Below, in pieces: positions 1 through 10,230 of a DNA stretch of 45,499 nucleotides; within the stretch, counting starts at the first letter, position 1; the number at the start of each line of letters is the position of its first letter. The notes under the pieces are model-generated. The model ran no database searches, was not told the DNA's origin, and saw nothing but the letters and a program-made list of their open reading frames with translations. Source of the DNA: Acetobacter persici JCM 25330 (GTDB taxonomy: Bacteria > Pseudomonadota > Alphaproteobacteria > Acetobacterales > Acetobacteraceae). The position numbers and the translations under genes are program-made. Location: positions 1 through 45,499 of the forward strand of contig NZ_BAJW01000026.1 in assembly GCF_000613905.1 (NCBI RefSeq), in the 5' to 3' direction.

Positions 1-39
1 GGGGCCTGAGCCAAAGCCCGGCCCCGGAGGGATTTTGTT

Positions 40-1329
40 TTAGCGATTATAGATCGGGAAGCGGGCGCACAGCGCACGCACACGGTCATGCACAGCGTTT
101 TCAACCGCTGCATCGCCTTCCCCGCCAGACGCAGCCAGCGCGGTCAGAACTTCGTCAATCATTTCACCAATCTGGCGGAATTCCACTTCACGGAAGCCGC
201 GCGCCGTGGCTGCCGGGCTGCCCAGACGCACGCCAGAGGTAATAGCAGGCTTTTCCGGGTCAAACGGAATAGCGTTTTTATTAGCGGTAATGCCTGCGCG
301 TTCCAGAGCATGCTCGGCGGCTTTGCCGGTCACTTTCTTGGGCCGCAGGTCAACCAGCAGCAGGTGAGAGTCCGTCCCACCCGTCACGATATCAAAGCCG
401 CGTTCCACCAGAACTTCCGCCAGAACATTGGCGTTTTTCTGGACGGCTTTCTGGTATTCCTTGAATTCCGGCTCAAGCGCCTCGCCAAACGCCACGGCCT
501 TACCGGCAATAACGTGCATCAGCGGACCGCCCTGCAGACCGGGGAAGACGGCGGAGTTGATTTTTTTGGCCAGAGCTTCATCGTTGGTCAGGATCAGCCC
601 CCCACGCGGGCCACGCAGCGTTTTATGCGTGGTGGACGTCACCACATGCGCGTGCTCAAGCGGGTTGGGGTAGAGGCCAGCAGCCACCAGACCAGCAAAA
701 TGGGCCATATCCACCATCAGGAACGCGCCAACTTCATCCGCAATGCGGCGGAAACGGGCAAAATCGATGATCCGCGGATAGGCAGAGCCACCAGCCACAA
801 TCAGGGTGGGCTTGGTCTCGCGGGCCAGACGCTCCATTTCCTCATAGTCCAGCAGGCCATCTTCCTTGCGGACGCCATACTGCACGGCATTGAACCACTT
901 GCCGGAATAGTTCGGGGCGGCCCCGTGCGTCAGGTGGCCACCGGCCGCAAGGCTCATGCCCAGAACAGTGTCACCGGGCTTGGAGAGCGCCATGAACGCG
1001 GCCTGATTGGCGTTGGCGCCAGAGTGCGGCTGCACGTTGGCAAAACCGGCCCCAAACAGCGTTTTTACGCGCTCAATAGCCAGTGTTTCAATTTTATCGA
1101 CCTCGGAGCACCCGCCATAATAGCGGCGGCCGGGATAGCCTTCCGCATATTTGTTGGTCAGCACACTGCCCTGAGCCTGCAACACGGCTTCAGACACCAT
1201 GTTTTCGCTGGCAATCAGTTCAATGCCGTCCTGCTGCCGCTTCAGCTCACTAGCAAGTGCGGCCGCAACATCCGGATCCGTCTTTGTAACCGGCGCATGA
1301 AAGAAACGATCCAGATCCGTCTGGCTCAT
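40..1329 (-). CDS. glyA: Serine hydroxymethyltransferase
   Basis: PLP enzyme that interconverts serine and glycine while loading tetrahydrofolate with a one-carbon unit; cytosolic. The product of about 429 residues has normal family length. The PLP-lysine motif [13 protein letters not shown] is present (Lys about residue 236), as are the N-terminal IELIASEN and the glycine-rich [16 protein letters not shown] start at ATG 1329 because AGGAG (1336-1340) sits 6 nt upstream; an in-frame ATG nine codons further up (1356) lacks such a site. It diverges from the permease at 1510, leaving about 180 bp for both promoters. No glycine riboswitch was recognised there. The stop is close to the left edge; a GGGGCC/GGCCCC pair at 1-25 could be part of its terminator but is cut by the window. 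Confidence 0.96.
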   Translation of the reverse strand: MSQTDLDRFFHAPVTKTDPDVAAALASELKRQQDGIELIASENMVSEAVLQAQGSVLTNKYAEGYPGRRYYGGCSEVDKIETLAIERVKTLFGAGFANVQPHSGANANQAAFMALSKPGDTVLGMSLAAGGHLTHGAAPNYSGKWFNAVQYGVRKEDGLLDYEEMERLARETKPTLIVAGGSAYPRIIDFARFRRIADEVGAFLMVDMAHFAGLVAAGLYPNPLEHAHVVTSTTHKTLRGPRGGLILTNDEALAKKINSAVFPGLQGGPLMHVIAGKAVAFGEALEPEFKEYQKAVQKNANVLAEVLVERGFDIVTGGTDSHLLLVDLRPKKVTGKAAEHALERAGITANKNAIPFDPEKPAITSGVRLGSPAATARGFREVEFRQIGEMIDEVLTALAASGGEGDAAVENAVHDRVRALCARFPIYNR

Positions 1330-1509
1330 CAGGAGCTCCTCATTTATCTCGTTCAACCGCCCCGTACACTGTCCTGTGAAATGCCGGGCCGTTCGTTACG
1401 TTTAAAACACATCTTGCTAAGAGAGACACTCTAGCCTCTCTATGGGACGAAGACCACCAATTGCTCTATACGTGGTTTTGTTCACGGTCGAGACAGGAGA
1501 GAAAACTCT

Positions 1510-2967
1510 ATGACGCAAAGGCCTGCATCTTCCGCAGCGTCATTCCTTACGCGCTGCATGCCTTTAGACAAGCTGGAAACCTCGCAGGGTCTTAAGCGTG
1601 TTCTTGGTCCGGGTAGTCTTGTTGCTCTTGGTGTCGGGGCGACCATCGGCGCTGGTCTTTTTTCCCTGACAGGCATCGCCGCGTCTGAAAATGCCGGACC
1701 AGCCGTTATCCTCTCCTTCCTGATCGCCGCGATCGCCTGCGGATTCGCAGGACTGTGCTACAGTGAACTCGCCAGCATGATCCCCATTGCTGGCAGCGCC
1801 TACACCTACGCGTACGTTACGCTGGGGGAACTGATGGCGTGGATTATCGGTTGGGATCTGGTGCTGGAATATGCCGTAGGCGCCGCCACGGTGGCGGTTA
1901 GCTGGTCCCGCTATGTGGTCTCGCTGCTGGATTCGTGGGGGCTTGTTCTTCCACCACGCCTCACAGCCTCACCGTTTGAAACCGTGCAGATGCCTGATGG
2001 CAGTGTGACAGCCGGGCTGATGAACCTGCCAGCCGTCTTCATTATCGGGCTGGTCTCCTTCATTCTCATCCGGGGTATTTCCCAGTCTGCCAAAGTCAAC
2101 GCCATCATCGTTGTGATCAAACTGCTGGTGATTGCAGCCTTCATCGGCTTCGGGCTTTCCTATATCAACCCGTCTAACTACCACCCGTTCATTCCGCCCA
2201 ATGATGGCACATTCGGCCATTATGGCTGGTCGGGTATCATGCGGGCGGCGGGCACCATCTTCTTCGCCTATGTCGGGTTTGATGCCGTTTCCACCACGGC
2301 GCAGGAAACCAAAAATCCGGCGCGTGATATGCCCATCGGTATTCTCGGCAGCCTGCTGGTCTGCTCTCTGGCGTATATCGCCTTCTCCTTCGTCATGACC
2401 GGTCTGGTCAATTACAAGGATATGCTGGGCGATGCCGCACCCGTGGCGACCGCCATTAACCGCACGCCCTACCACTGGCTCCAGCTTGCCGTAAAAATCG
2501 GGATTATCTGCGGCTTTACCTCAGTGCTGATGGGCATGCTGCTGGGGCAGAGCCGGGTGTTCTTCGCTATGTCGCGCGATGGTCTGCTGCCGCCCATGTT
2601 CAGCCGCACGCATCCCAAATTTCAGACGCCCTGGCTGTCCAACATCTTCTTTATGGTGATCACCTGCCTGCTCAGCGCCTTCCTGCCTATTTCTGACCTT
2701 GGGCACATGACGTCCATCGGCACGCTTCTGGCGTTTGTGCTGGTCTGTGCGGGGGTGATGGTCCTGCGCCGCAAATCCCCCGATGCGCCGCGCGCCTTCC
2801 GCGTGCCGGGCGGGGATATCATCCCGGTGCTGGGGATCATCTCCTGCTCCGCCGTCATGGTCTCACTCGACAAGCTGACATGGATCCGGCTGATCGTCTG
2901 GCTGGCCATCGGCATGGCCATTTATCTTGGCTATGGCCGCTACCGGAGCGTTCTGGCGCGGTCCTGA
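1510..2967 (+). CDS. APC-superfamily cationic amino acid permease (CAT/YfnA type)
   Basis: Secondary transporter of the inner membrane, expected to import a basic or neutral amino acid by proton symport. The 485 residues contain about 12 hydrophobic segments. The family-typical opening GVGATIGAGLFSLTG (about residues 40-54) lies in the first helix, where the substrate backbone is bound, followed by AGLCYSELASMIPIAGSAYTY and the conserved FFAYVGFDAVSTTAQETKNP segment. An AGGAG-like site (1495-1499) precedes the ATG. It diverges from glyA. Beyond the stop, CCCCGCG (2969-2975) pairs with CGCGGGG (2993-2999), but no T-run follows, so this is only a weak terminator candidate. The substrate cannot be read from sequence. 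Confidence 0.9.
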   Translation: MTQRPASSAASFLTRCMPLDKLETSQGLKRVLGPGSLVALGVGATIGAGLFSLTGIAASENAGPAVILSFLIAAIACGFAGLCYSELASMIPIAGSAYTYAYVTLGELMAWIIGWDLVLEYAVGAATVAVSWSRYVVSLLDSWGLVLPPRLTASPFETVQMPDGSVTAGLMNLPAVFIIGLVSFILIRGISQSAKVNAIIVVIKLLVIAAFIGFGLSYINPSNYHPFIPPNDGTFGHYGWSGIMRAAGTIFFAYVGFDAVSTTAQETKNPARDMPIGILGSLLVCSLAYIAFSFVMTGLVNYKDMLGDAAPVATAINRTPYHWLQLAVKIGIICGFTSVLMGMLLGQSRVFFAMSRDGLLPPMFSRTHPKFQTPWLSNIFFMVITCLLSAFLPISDLGHMTSIGTLLAFVLVCAGVMVLRRKSPDAPRAFRVPGGDIIPVLGIISCSAVMVSLDKLTWIRLIVWLAIGMAIYLGYGRYRSVLARS

Positions 2968-3120
2968 CCCCCGCGCGCATGGGGTTGCATAACGCGGGGA
3001 GCGGCGCATACTCCCTTCCCGCTGTTCACCCCCGTCGGGTTTCTGCCTGATCCGGCCGCGCATGCTCCTGTGCCCGGCCAGTTGATCCGACCCGCCCGAC
3101 ACGCAATGGAGATCCCGCCC

Positions 3121-4122
<1,002 letters not shown>

Positions 4123-4282
4123 ACAGAACCCCGGGGCTTTGTGCTCCGGCTTCCGCCTGCATCGCCGTTCTGTGAAACATCCGTTTTGCTGAAAGGGCGT
4201 GCGATGCAGGCGGTGCTGCTGTTACAGTCAGGCAGGCCGCATTTCCGCACCCGGCCCGCCACCCTTATCCCGGACAGGACGT

Positions 4283-5035
4283 ATGGTTTCCACACTGCGA
4301 CAGCCGCAGTTTTTCTACACAACACCGCCCCAGCCCTGCCCGTATCTGCCGGGCCAGATGGAGCGCAAGGTGATTGCGGATCTGGCTGTCCCCAACGCGG
4401 ATGCCCTGCATAACCGCCTCTCCCGCGCGGGTTTCCGGCGCAGCCATACACTGGCTTATACGCCGGTGTGCGAGACCTGTTCCGCCTGCACACCCATCCG
4501 TGTGCCTGTGCAGCGTTTTGAACCAGACCGCACGCAACGGCGTATTCTGCGCCATAATGCGGACCTGCATGCCTGCGGCCTGCCGCCCGTCACCACGCCA
4601 GAACAATACGCCCTCTTCCGCCGCTATCAGACAGCCCGCCATACAGAGGGTGACATGGCCACCATGACCGCGGACGACTACCGCAATATGGTGGAAGATA
4701 CCCCCGTAGAAACAATGCTGTTTGAATTCCGCACGGGGGATGGCGAACTGATGATTGTCAGCCTGATTGACAGGCTGGAAGACGGACTCTCCGCAGTTTA
4801 CAGCTTTTATAATCCGGACCTGCCCCGGCGCTCGCTCGGTAGTCTGGCAATCCTGTTTCTGATTGAGGAAACCGCCCGGCTGGGGCTGCCGCACCTCTAT
4901 TTAGGCTACTGGATTCAGGAAAGCCGGAAAATGTCCTACAAGTCCCGCTTCCGGCCTGCCGAAATCCTGAGACACGGTGTCTGGCGCACGCTGGAAGCTC
5001 CCCTACGGCCAAACCACACAACAGCCTCTGCCTGA
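4283..5035 (+). CDS. bpt: Aspartate/glutamate leucyltransferase (leucyl-tRNA-protein transferase)
   Basis: N-degron pathway enzyme that moves leucine from Leu-tRNA to proteins with N-terminal Asp or Glu, marking them for ClpAPS degradation; cytosolic. About 250 residues, the usual length for Bpt. The N-terminal cysteine motif CETCSACTPIRV (about residues 62-73) and the C-terminal acyltransferase segment with YSFYNPDLPRRSLG and YLGYWIQESRKMSYK are present. An upstream in-frame ATG (4199) adds 28 low-complexity residues, so ATG 4283 is preferred. It lies downstream of hemB by about 160 bp and is convergent with parC. The split between Bpt and arginyl-transferase (Ate) families rests on overall resemblance, so the exact donor tRNA is slightly uncertain. 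Confidence 0.88.
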   Translation: MVSTLRQPQFFYTTPPQPCPYLPGQMERKVIADLAVPNADALHNRLSRAGFRRSHTLAYTPVCETCSACTPIRVPVQRFEPDRTQRRILRHNADLHACGLPPVTTPEQYALFRRYQTARHTEGDMATMTADDYRNMVEDTPVETMLFEFRTGDGELMIVSLIDRLEDGLSAVYSFYNPDLPRRSLGSLAILFLIEETARLGLPHLYLGYWIQESRKMSYKSRFRPAEILRHGVWRTLEAPLRPNHTTASA

Positions 5036-5055
5036 CAGACCTGGCAGGCGTTTTT
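5030..5055 (+). terminator. Rho-independent terminator candidate after bpt
   Basis: GCCTG (5030-5034) pairs with CAGGC (5045-5049) across a 10-nt loop and is followed by GTTTTT. The hairpin starts within the bpt stop region. The stem is short (5 bp) but GC-rich, and the T-run is directly attached. Confidence 0.45.
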
Positions 5056-5131
5056 CCCGCACCATTCTGTCAGCCAAACAGCCCCCCGTTTCCGCCAGTT
5101 ACGGGTTTCAACCGTTACGCGCAGTCCTGCT

Positions 5132-7344
5132 TCAGGCCTTCTTCAACGCCCAGGACGGGGCTTCCTTCCCTACGGCCGCCCGTTTTCCAACCCATGTCTG
5201 CAAATCCGCAAAGGAACGCGTCCGGGCATTACCGGGCCAGAGCAGACCGTCCTCCGCCTTGAAGACAACAGCGTTTTTCAGAGAGTCACTGGCTTTGCCG
5301 TATTTCTGCAGGCCAACGCCCAGACCACGGCCCATAACCGGCAACTGCTCCAGCGGGAAAATCAGGAAACGGCGGTTACTGCCCAGCACAGCAACCTGAT
5401 CGCCCTCCGCAGGTACGCAGAGCTGTGCGCTCTCATCGCCTTTCAGGTTCAGCACCTGCGCCCGGAGCGTTTTTCCGCCACCATGCTCTCTTCATCCACC
5501 AGCATGCCACGCCCGGCGCTAGACGCCACAAGGCGGCGCGCACCGGCCTGCACGGGGAAGACCGCAATCACATCTTCATCGTTCGAGAGGTCAAACAGCA
5601 GACGCACCGGCTGCCCATCGCCGCGCCCGCGCGGCAGATCCGCGCCTTTTACGGTAAAGGCCCGCCCGTCTGTGCCAAAGAAGCAGAGCTTATCCGTGCT
5701 CTGGCAGGGAATTGCCAGACGCAGGCCGTCCCCTTCCTTGAACTTCTGGTTTTCCAGATCAACCGCATGGCCTTTTACGGCACGCACCCAACCTTTTTCA
5801 GACAGGATCAGTGTCAGCGGCTCACGTTCCACCGTTTCCACAACGGAAATATCAACCGGAGCAGGCGCGGACTGGAGCGTGCTGCGCCGCTTGCCCAGAT
5901 GCCCGTCACCAAATTTTTTAACCATGCCGTCCAGTTCCCGCCCGATGCGGGACCAGCGTTTTTTCTCATCCCCCAGAAGCGTTTCCAGCTCGGCTTTCTC
6001 GGCAGAAAGTCCGTCATGCTCTTTCCGGATTTCCAGCTCTTCAAGGCGACGCAGGCTCCGCAGACGCATATTGAGAACAGATTCAGCCTGCAAATCCGTC
6101 AGGGAGAAGGTCGCAATCAGGCTGGCCTTGGCGTCGTCCTCTTCACGAATAATACGAATCACCTCATCCAGATTGAGATAAACCGCAAGGAAACCATCCA
6201 GAATTTCCAGACGCCGCAGAACAGCCGCCAGACGATGGCGGCTGCGGCGCTCAAGCACCTCATGCCGGTGGTCCAGCCACGCGCGCAGCACTTCTTTCAG
6301 GCCCATAACACCCGGCGCGCGGTCCGCACTCAGCACATTCATGTTCAGCGGGAAGCGGCTTTCCAGCGTGGTCGCCCGGAACAGGGTTTCCATCAGCACT
6401 TCCGGCTCAATACCGCGCGTTTTGGGTTCCAGCACCAGCCGGATCTGGTCCGTGCTTTCATCGCGGACATCGCCCAGCAAGGGCAGCTTTTTCTGCTCCA
6501 GCAGATCAGCAATCTGCTCAATCAGGCGGGATTTCTGCACCTGATACGGAATTTCCGTCACAACAATCTGCCATGTGCCAAAACGCCCCTGCTCAACGTC
6601 CCAGCGCGCCCGCATACGGAAGCCGCCACGGCCCGTCTCATAGGCTTTGAGAATGGCATCTGAATCTTCAACAATAATCCCGCCCGTCGGGAAGTCCGGC
6701 CCCGGCATAAGCGCCAGCAGGTCTGCCGTGGTGCTTTCCGGCTTACGAACAAGCAGAGCGGCAGCCGCACAGACTTCAGCCGCATTATGGGGTGGAATGC
6801 TGGTCGCCATCCCCACGGCAATCCCGGCGGCGCCATTGGCCAGCAGATTCGGGAAGGCGGCGGGCATCACAACCGGTTCCTGCTCCTCACCATCATAGGT
6901 AGGGCGGAAATCCACGGCATCATCTTCAATGCCGTCCAGCAGAGCTTTGGCAACTTCTGTCAGGCGCGCTTCGGTATACCGCATGGCGGCAGCATTATCG
7001 CCGTCAATAGAGCCGAAATTGCCCTGACCTTCCACCAGCGGATAACGCGCGGCAAATTCCTGCGCCAAGCGCACCAGCGCCTCATAGACTGAGGCATCGC
7101 CATGCGGATGGAATTTACCAATAACGTCACCCACCACACGGGCGCATTTTTTAAAACCGGCAGAGGGGTCCAGCTTAAGCTGGTGCATGGCATAAACCAG
7201 CCTGCGATGCACCGGCTTGAGGCCATCCCGCACATCCGGCAGGGAGCGTGACATGATGGTGGACAGCGCATAGGCCAGATACCGTTCACTGAGCGCATCC
7301 GCCAGCTTGGTATCCTCAACATGGCCTTCAAATGTCTCGCTCAT
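5132..7344 (-). CDS. parC: DNA topoisomerase IV subunit A, one frameshift
   Basis: Breakage-reunion subunit of topoisomerase IV, which decatenates daughter chromosomes; works with ParE as a C2E2 complex. Joined length is about 737 residues, normal for ParC. Visible are [17 protein letters not shown] (about residues 79-95), the catalytic tyrosine in [11 protein letters not shown] (Tyr about 123) and beta-propeller repeats in the C-terminal half. The frame breaks at 5470-5474, a run of five T on the given strand; a sixth would restore [21 protein letters not shown]. The last 107 residues are therefore in another frame. GGAG sits 6 nt before ATG 7344. It follows recO in the same direction and is convergent with bpt. 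The residue aligned with the quinolone-determining Ser80 of E. coli ParC is alanine (Ala84). Confidence 0.92.
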
Positions 7345-7412
7345 TTCCTGCTCCCCAGACCTGATGCCGGTTCTTATACAGGCAGAGACATAACGCTGTG
7401 ACGCGTTTTGTT

Positions 7413-8213
7413 CTAGCCTTCTTCTGTTTCTCCGGAGTCATTCGGCACTCCGGCAAGGCGCGCCACGCGGTCCATCAGCCGTTCCCGCGCGGCAGGCAGA
7501 GGACGGTGCCGCTGGCCGAACGCGTCCCGCGCCAGAAAATGGCCGGTCAGCCGCAAGCCCGCCAGCCAGTCTTCCGGCGTGCCCGTTTCCTCCTCAGACA
7601 GCAGGAAGGACGGCAGCGGCAAAAGCCGGTCTTTCCATTCCCCAGCACCGTCTTCAGACACGGCTTTTCCTGTTTTGGGAGATACATAGGCAAGGCCGGT
7701 TGTTGCCCCGGTAACTGCACAGGCGGAAAGATCGAGCCCGAAGCCGAGTTCTGTCAGCAGCGCACATTCCCAGCGCACCACATCCGGCACACCTTCCCGC
7801 TCGGACACAGCCGGGTCAAACCCCAGAAAGCTCAGGAGCTTTACCGTGCGGGCAAACAGAACCGGACACGCCTCCCCCTCAGGCAAAGCCGCATCCGCCA
7901 GCACGCAGACGGACTGAACCATGCTCAGCGTGAGCGGAGCATCCAGCAGCCGGAAGCCGCATCCATAAAGTAATTCGCCTGAAAGCCGGACAATTCCTCC
8001 GGCGGAGCGCGCCTGAAAACGGGTTTTCACCAGATTTCCCGGCTGCCATAACGCGCTGCCCGCACGGGATCTGGCCCCGTAGACCACACCGCGCACCAGC
8101 CCGTTTTCTTCTGTCAGCACATGCACACGGGCATTATTTTCGCCCAGCAACGCCGCAGAAAGCACAAGGGCGGGAGCCTCCCTATCGAGGGAAGTCCCGC
8201 CCTGCTGCATCAT
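7413..8213 (-). CDS. recO: DNA repair protein RecO
   Basis: Mediator of the RecFOR pathway that helps load RecA onto SSB-coated single-stranded DNA. 266 residues with the N-terminal OB-fold signature [16 protein letters not shown]...VHVLTEENG and VVYGARS, then a helical C-terminal part; this matches RecO size and layout. No clear Shine-Dalgarno site precedes the tandem ATG codons at 8213 and 8210. The start lies only about 18 nt after the tsf stop, and a 35-nt inverted repeat (8168-8202) lies within the first codons, so expression may depend on coupling to tsf or be restrained by this structure. The gene lies between tsf and parC, all on the same strand, an order seen in related alphaproteobacteria. 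Confidence 0.88.
   Translation of the reverse strand: MMQQGGTSLDREAPALVLSAALLGENNARVHVLTEENGLVRGVVYGARSRAGSALWQPGNLVKTRFQARSAGGIVRLSGELLYGCGFRLLDAPLTLSMVQSVCVLADAALPEGEACPVLFARTVKLLSFLGFDPAVSEREGVPDVVRWECALLTELGFGLDLSACAVTGATTGLAYVSPKTGKAVSEDGAGEWKDRLLPLPSFLLSEEETGTPEDWLAGLRLTGHFLARDAFGQRHRPLPAARERLMDRVARLAGVPNDSGETEEG
8168..8202 (-). terminator. Long hairpin at the tsf-recO junction, inside the recO 5' coding region
   Basis: GGGCGGGA (8168-8175) is the exact complement of TCCCGCCC (8195-8202). An inner arm TCCCT/AGGGA (8179-8183 and 8188-8192) closes a 4-nt loop. It begins about 30 nt after the tsf stop. The following T-run on the minus strand is broken, so it may be a tsf terminator, a processing site, or an element controlling recO translation. 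Confidence 0.45.
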
Positions 8214-8231
8214 CGTGCAAAAACGCCTGAC

Positions 8232-9137
8232 TTAGACGCCGGAGACCTTCGCCACTTCCGCAGCAAAGTCATCGACTTCTTTTTCAATGCCTTCGCCCAG
8301 CTGGAAGCGGTCAAAGCCAGCCAGCTTCACGCCAGCCTGCTCCAGAACCTTCTTCACGCGGCTTTCACCGTCATGCACCCACACCTGCTCCAGAAGAACA
8401 ACTTCTTCATAGAACTTGCGAATACGGCCTTCGATCATTTTTTCGATGATGGCTTCCGGCTTACCGGAGTCCTTCGCCTGATCGATCAGCACAGCGCGTT
8501 CACGCTCGACTTCAGCCGGGTCAAGGCTGCTCACGTCCAGAGCAGACGGACGGGTGGCTGCAACATGCATCCCGATCTGGCGGCCAAGCTGGTTAATGGC
8601 ATCAGAAGCGGACGGTGCTTCCACCGCAGCCAGAACACCAATCTTGCCAACGCCCGGACGCAGGGCACCGTGCACGTACGTGGCCACAACGCCAGACGGC
8701 ACAGTCAGCACGCGTGCGCGACGCAGGGACATGTTCTCACCAATGGTGGCAATCAGGTGCGTCAGTTCATCAGCAACCGTGCGGCCGCTGGCCAGCGTTG
8801 CTGCCTTGATGGCTTCCAGATCTTCGCCAACTTTCAGGGCAACCTGAGCAACAGCTTCCACAAAGCTCTGGAACGCTTCGTTACGGGCCACAAAGTCCGT
8901 CTCGGCGTTCACTTCAACCATGGCTGCTTTTTTGTCTTCGGAGGCAACAGCAACCAGACCTTCAGCAGCGGTACGACCGGACTTTTTGGCAGCAGCCGCA
9001 AGGCCTTTGGTGCGCAGCCAGTCAATGGCACCTTCAATTTCGCCGTTAGACTCGCTCAGAGCCTTTTTGCAATCCATCATGCCTGCGCCAGTTGTTTCGC
9101 GCAGTTCTTTGACCAGTGCAGCGGTAATGGCAGCCAT
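8232..9137 (-). CDS. tsf: Translation elongation factor Ts
   Basis: Guanine-nucleotide exchange factor that regenerates EF-Tu-GTP. 301 residues, family-typical. The N-terminal UBA-like domain reads [20 protein letters not shown], followed by the EF-Tu contact motif [12 protein letters not shown], and the C-terminal part contains [16 protein letters not shown] lies 8 nt before ATG 9137. It is the second gene of the rpsB-tsf unit, separated from rpsB by a leader with two stable hairpins (9222-9255 and 9162-9179), which would let tsf be expressed at a level different from rpsB. recO follows directly. Confidence 0.97.
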   Translation of the reverse strand: MAAITAALVKELRETTGAGMMDCKKALSESNGEIEGAIDWLRTKGLAAAAKKSGRTAAEGLVAVASEDKKAAMVEVNAETDFVARNEAFQSFVEAVAQVALKVGEDLEAIKAATLASGRTVADELTHLIATIGENMSLRRARVLTVPSGVVATYVHGALRPGVGKIGVLAAVEAPSASDAINQLGRQIGMHVAATRPSALDVSSLDPAEVERERAVLIDQAKDSGKPEAIIEKMIEGRIRKFYEEVVLLEQVWVHDGESRVKKVLEQAGVKLAGFDRFQLGEGIEKEVDDFAAEVAKVSGV

Positions 9138-9150
9138 AGTTCATCTCCTT

Positions 9151-9179
9151 AAAAACCGGAACGCGCCCATCGGGGCGCG
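9151..9179 (-). terminator. Second hairpin plus T-run in the tsf leader
   Basis: CGCGCCC (9162-9168) pairs with GGGCGCG (9173-9179) over a 4-nt loop. On the transcribed strand a T-run (positions 9155-9151) follows after TTCCGG and runs straight into the tsf ribosome-binding site. It could be an attenuator or an RNA structure that affects tsf translation. Confidence 0.4.
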
Positions 9180-9221
9180 CACAGGGCTGTCATGCCTGTG
9201 GGCAGACACCTACTCTATCTG

Positions 9222-9255
9222 AAAAACCGGCCTGGCAGGTCATGCCAGAGCCGGT
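9222..9255 (-). terminator. Rho-independent terminator/attenuator between rpsB and tsf
   Basis: On the minus strand ACCGGC-T-CTGGCA pairs with TGCCAG-GCCGGT (12 bp with one bulged base, 5-nt loop) and is followed by TTTTTC. It begins 10 nt beyond the rpsB stop. The strength suggests partial termination, as known for the E. coli rpsB-tsf operon. Confidence 0.75.
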
Positions 9256-9265
9256 CAGCAAAACT

Positions 9266-10068
9266 TTAATTTGCAGCAGGAGCAGCGGCAGCTTCAGGAG
9301 CTGCGGCCGGAACTTCTGCTTCCAGAGCCGGGTCAACCGGCAGTTCTTCAGCCGCACCGAAATCCTGACCAGATGCACCCAGTTCTGCGGAAATCCCGTC
9401 CAGAACGGAGGAGGAGACCAGATCGCAATACAGGGAGATGGCGCGGATCGCGTCATCGTTCCCCGGAACCGGGAAGGTCACGCCTTCGGGTCGGAATTGC
9501 TGTCCAGAATCGCCACAACCGGGATGCCCAGCTTGTTGGCTTCTTCAACAGCCAGCTTTTCCTTGTTGGTGTCGATGATGAACAGGATATCGGGCAGGCC
9601 GCCCATTTCCTTGATCCCGCCGAGAGAGCGTTCGAGTTTGTCGCGATCGCGGGTCAGTTCAAGAATTTCTTTCTTGGTCAGACCGGACGTGCCGCCGTCG
9701 AGCGTTTCTTCAATCTGGCGCAGACGCTTGATGGAACCCGTAATGGTCTTCCAGTTCGTCAGCATGCCACCCAGCCAGCGGTGGTTGACGTAATACTGGC
9801 CGCAACGCTTTGCAGCTTCGGCAATCGGGTCTGCCGCAGCGCGCTTGGTGCCGACAAACAGAACGCGGCCACCACCGGCTACCGTGTTACGGATGGCCTG
9901 AAGAGCGCGGTCAAGCAGGCCAACAGTCTGCTGAAGGTCGATGATGTGAACCTGGTTACGCACACCGAAGAGGTATGGCTCCATCCGCGGGTTCCAGCGG
10001 CGGGTGTGGTGACCGAAGTGAACACCAGCTTCAAGAAGCTGGCGGAGTGTGAAATCTGGCATCGCCAT
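9266..10068 (-). CDS. rpsB: 30S ribosomal protein S2, one frameshift
   Basis: Essential small-subunit ribosomal protein. The N-terminal frame gives [36 protein letters not shown] and [13 protein letters not shown], all diagnostic for S2. It then reads through to ILDSNSDP and breaks near 9487, where one missing base (CC read as C on the given strand) moves the reading to [20 protein letters not shown]. The tail is Ala/Pro/Glu-rich, as in other alphaproteobacterial S2 proteins. The ATG at 10068 has AGGA about 9 nt upstream. Because S2 is indispensable, the break is almost certainly a sequence error. A candidate promoter lies at 10185-10213. Confidence 0.95.
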
Positions 10069-10184
10069 GGGGCGTATCCTACCTTATCTGGTTAATCCTC
10101 CGCGAAGCACGGCCCCTTTTGACTCAGGGCACCAGATGGTGTGTGGCTTCGCGTGCGTAGTCCCGGCCTGGGCCAAGCGATGCC

Positions 10185-10213
10185 GATATGGCGGTTTTCT
10201 CTGGCCCTTGCAA
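10185..10213 (-). promoter_or_regulatory. Candidate sigma-70 promoter for rpsB
   Basis: On the minus strand TTGCAA is followed after 17 nt by CATATC, in the space between the Rieske gene stop (10231) and rpsB. Match to consensus is modest (4/6 and 3/6), so this is a position-supported guess; it would give a leader of about 110 nt. Confidence 0.3.
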
Positions 10214-10230
10214 GGCAAAAATGCGGGTTA

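Noticed and set aside
88-1434. Long open frame (448 codons) on the plus strand opposite glyA
   Set aside because: It is the antisense shadow of glyA in GC-rich DNA, with no ribosome-binding site and no family motifs. Similar shadows oppose parC (5425-6663), tsf (8121-9152), the Rieske gene (10141-11349), dnaE (16141-17454), the Hint gene (28618-29796) and the aminotransferases (35348-36709).
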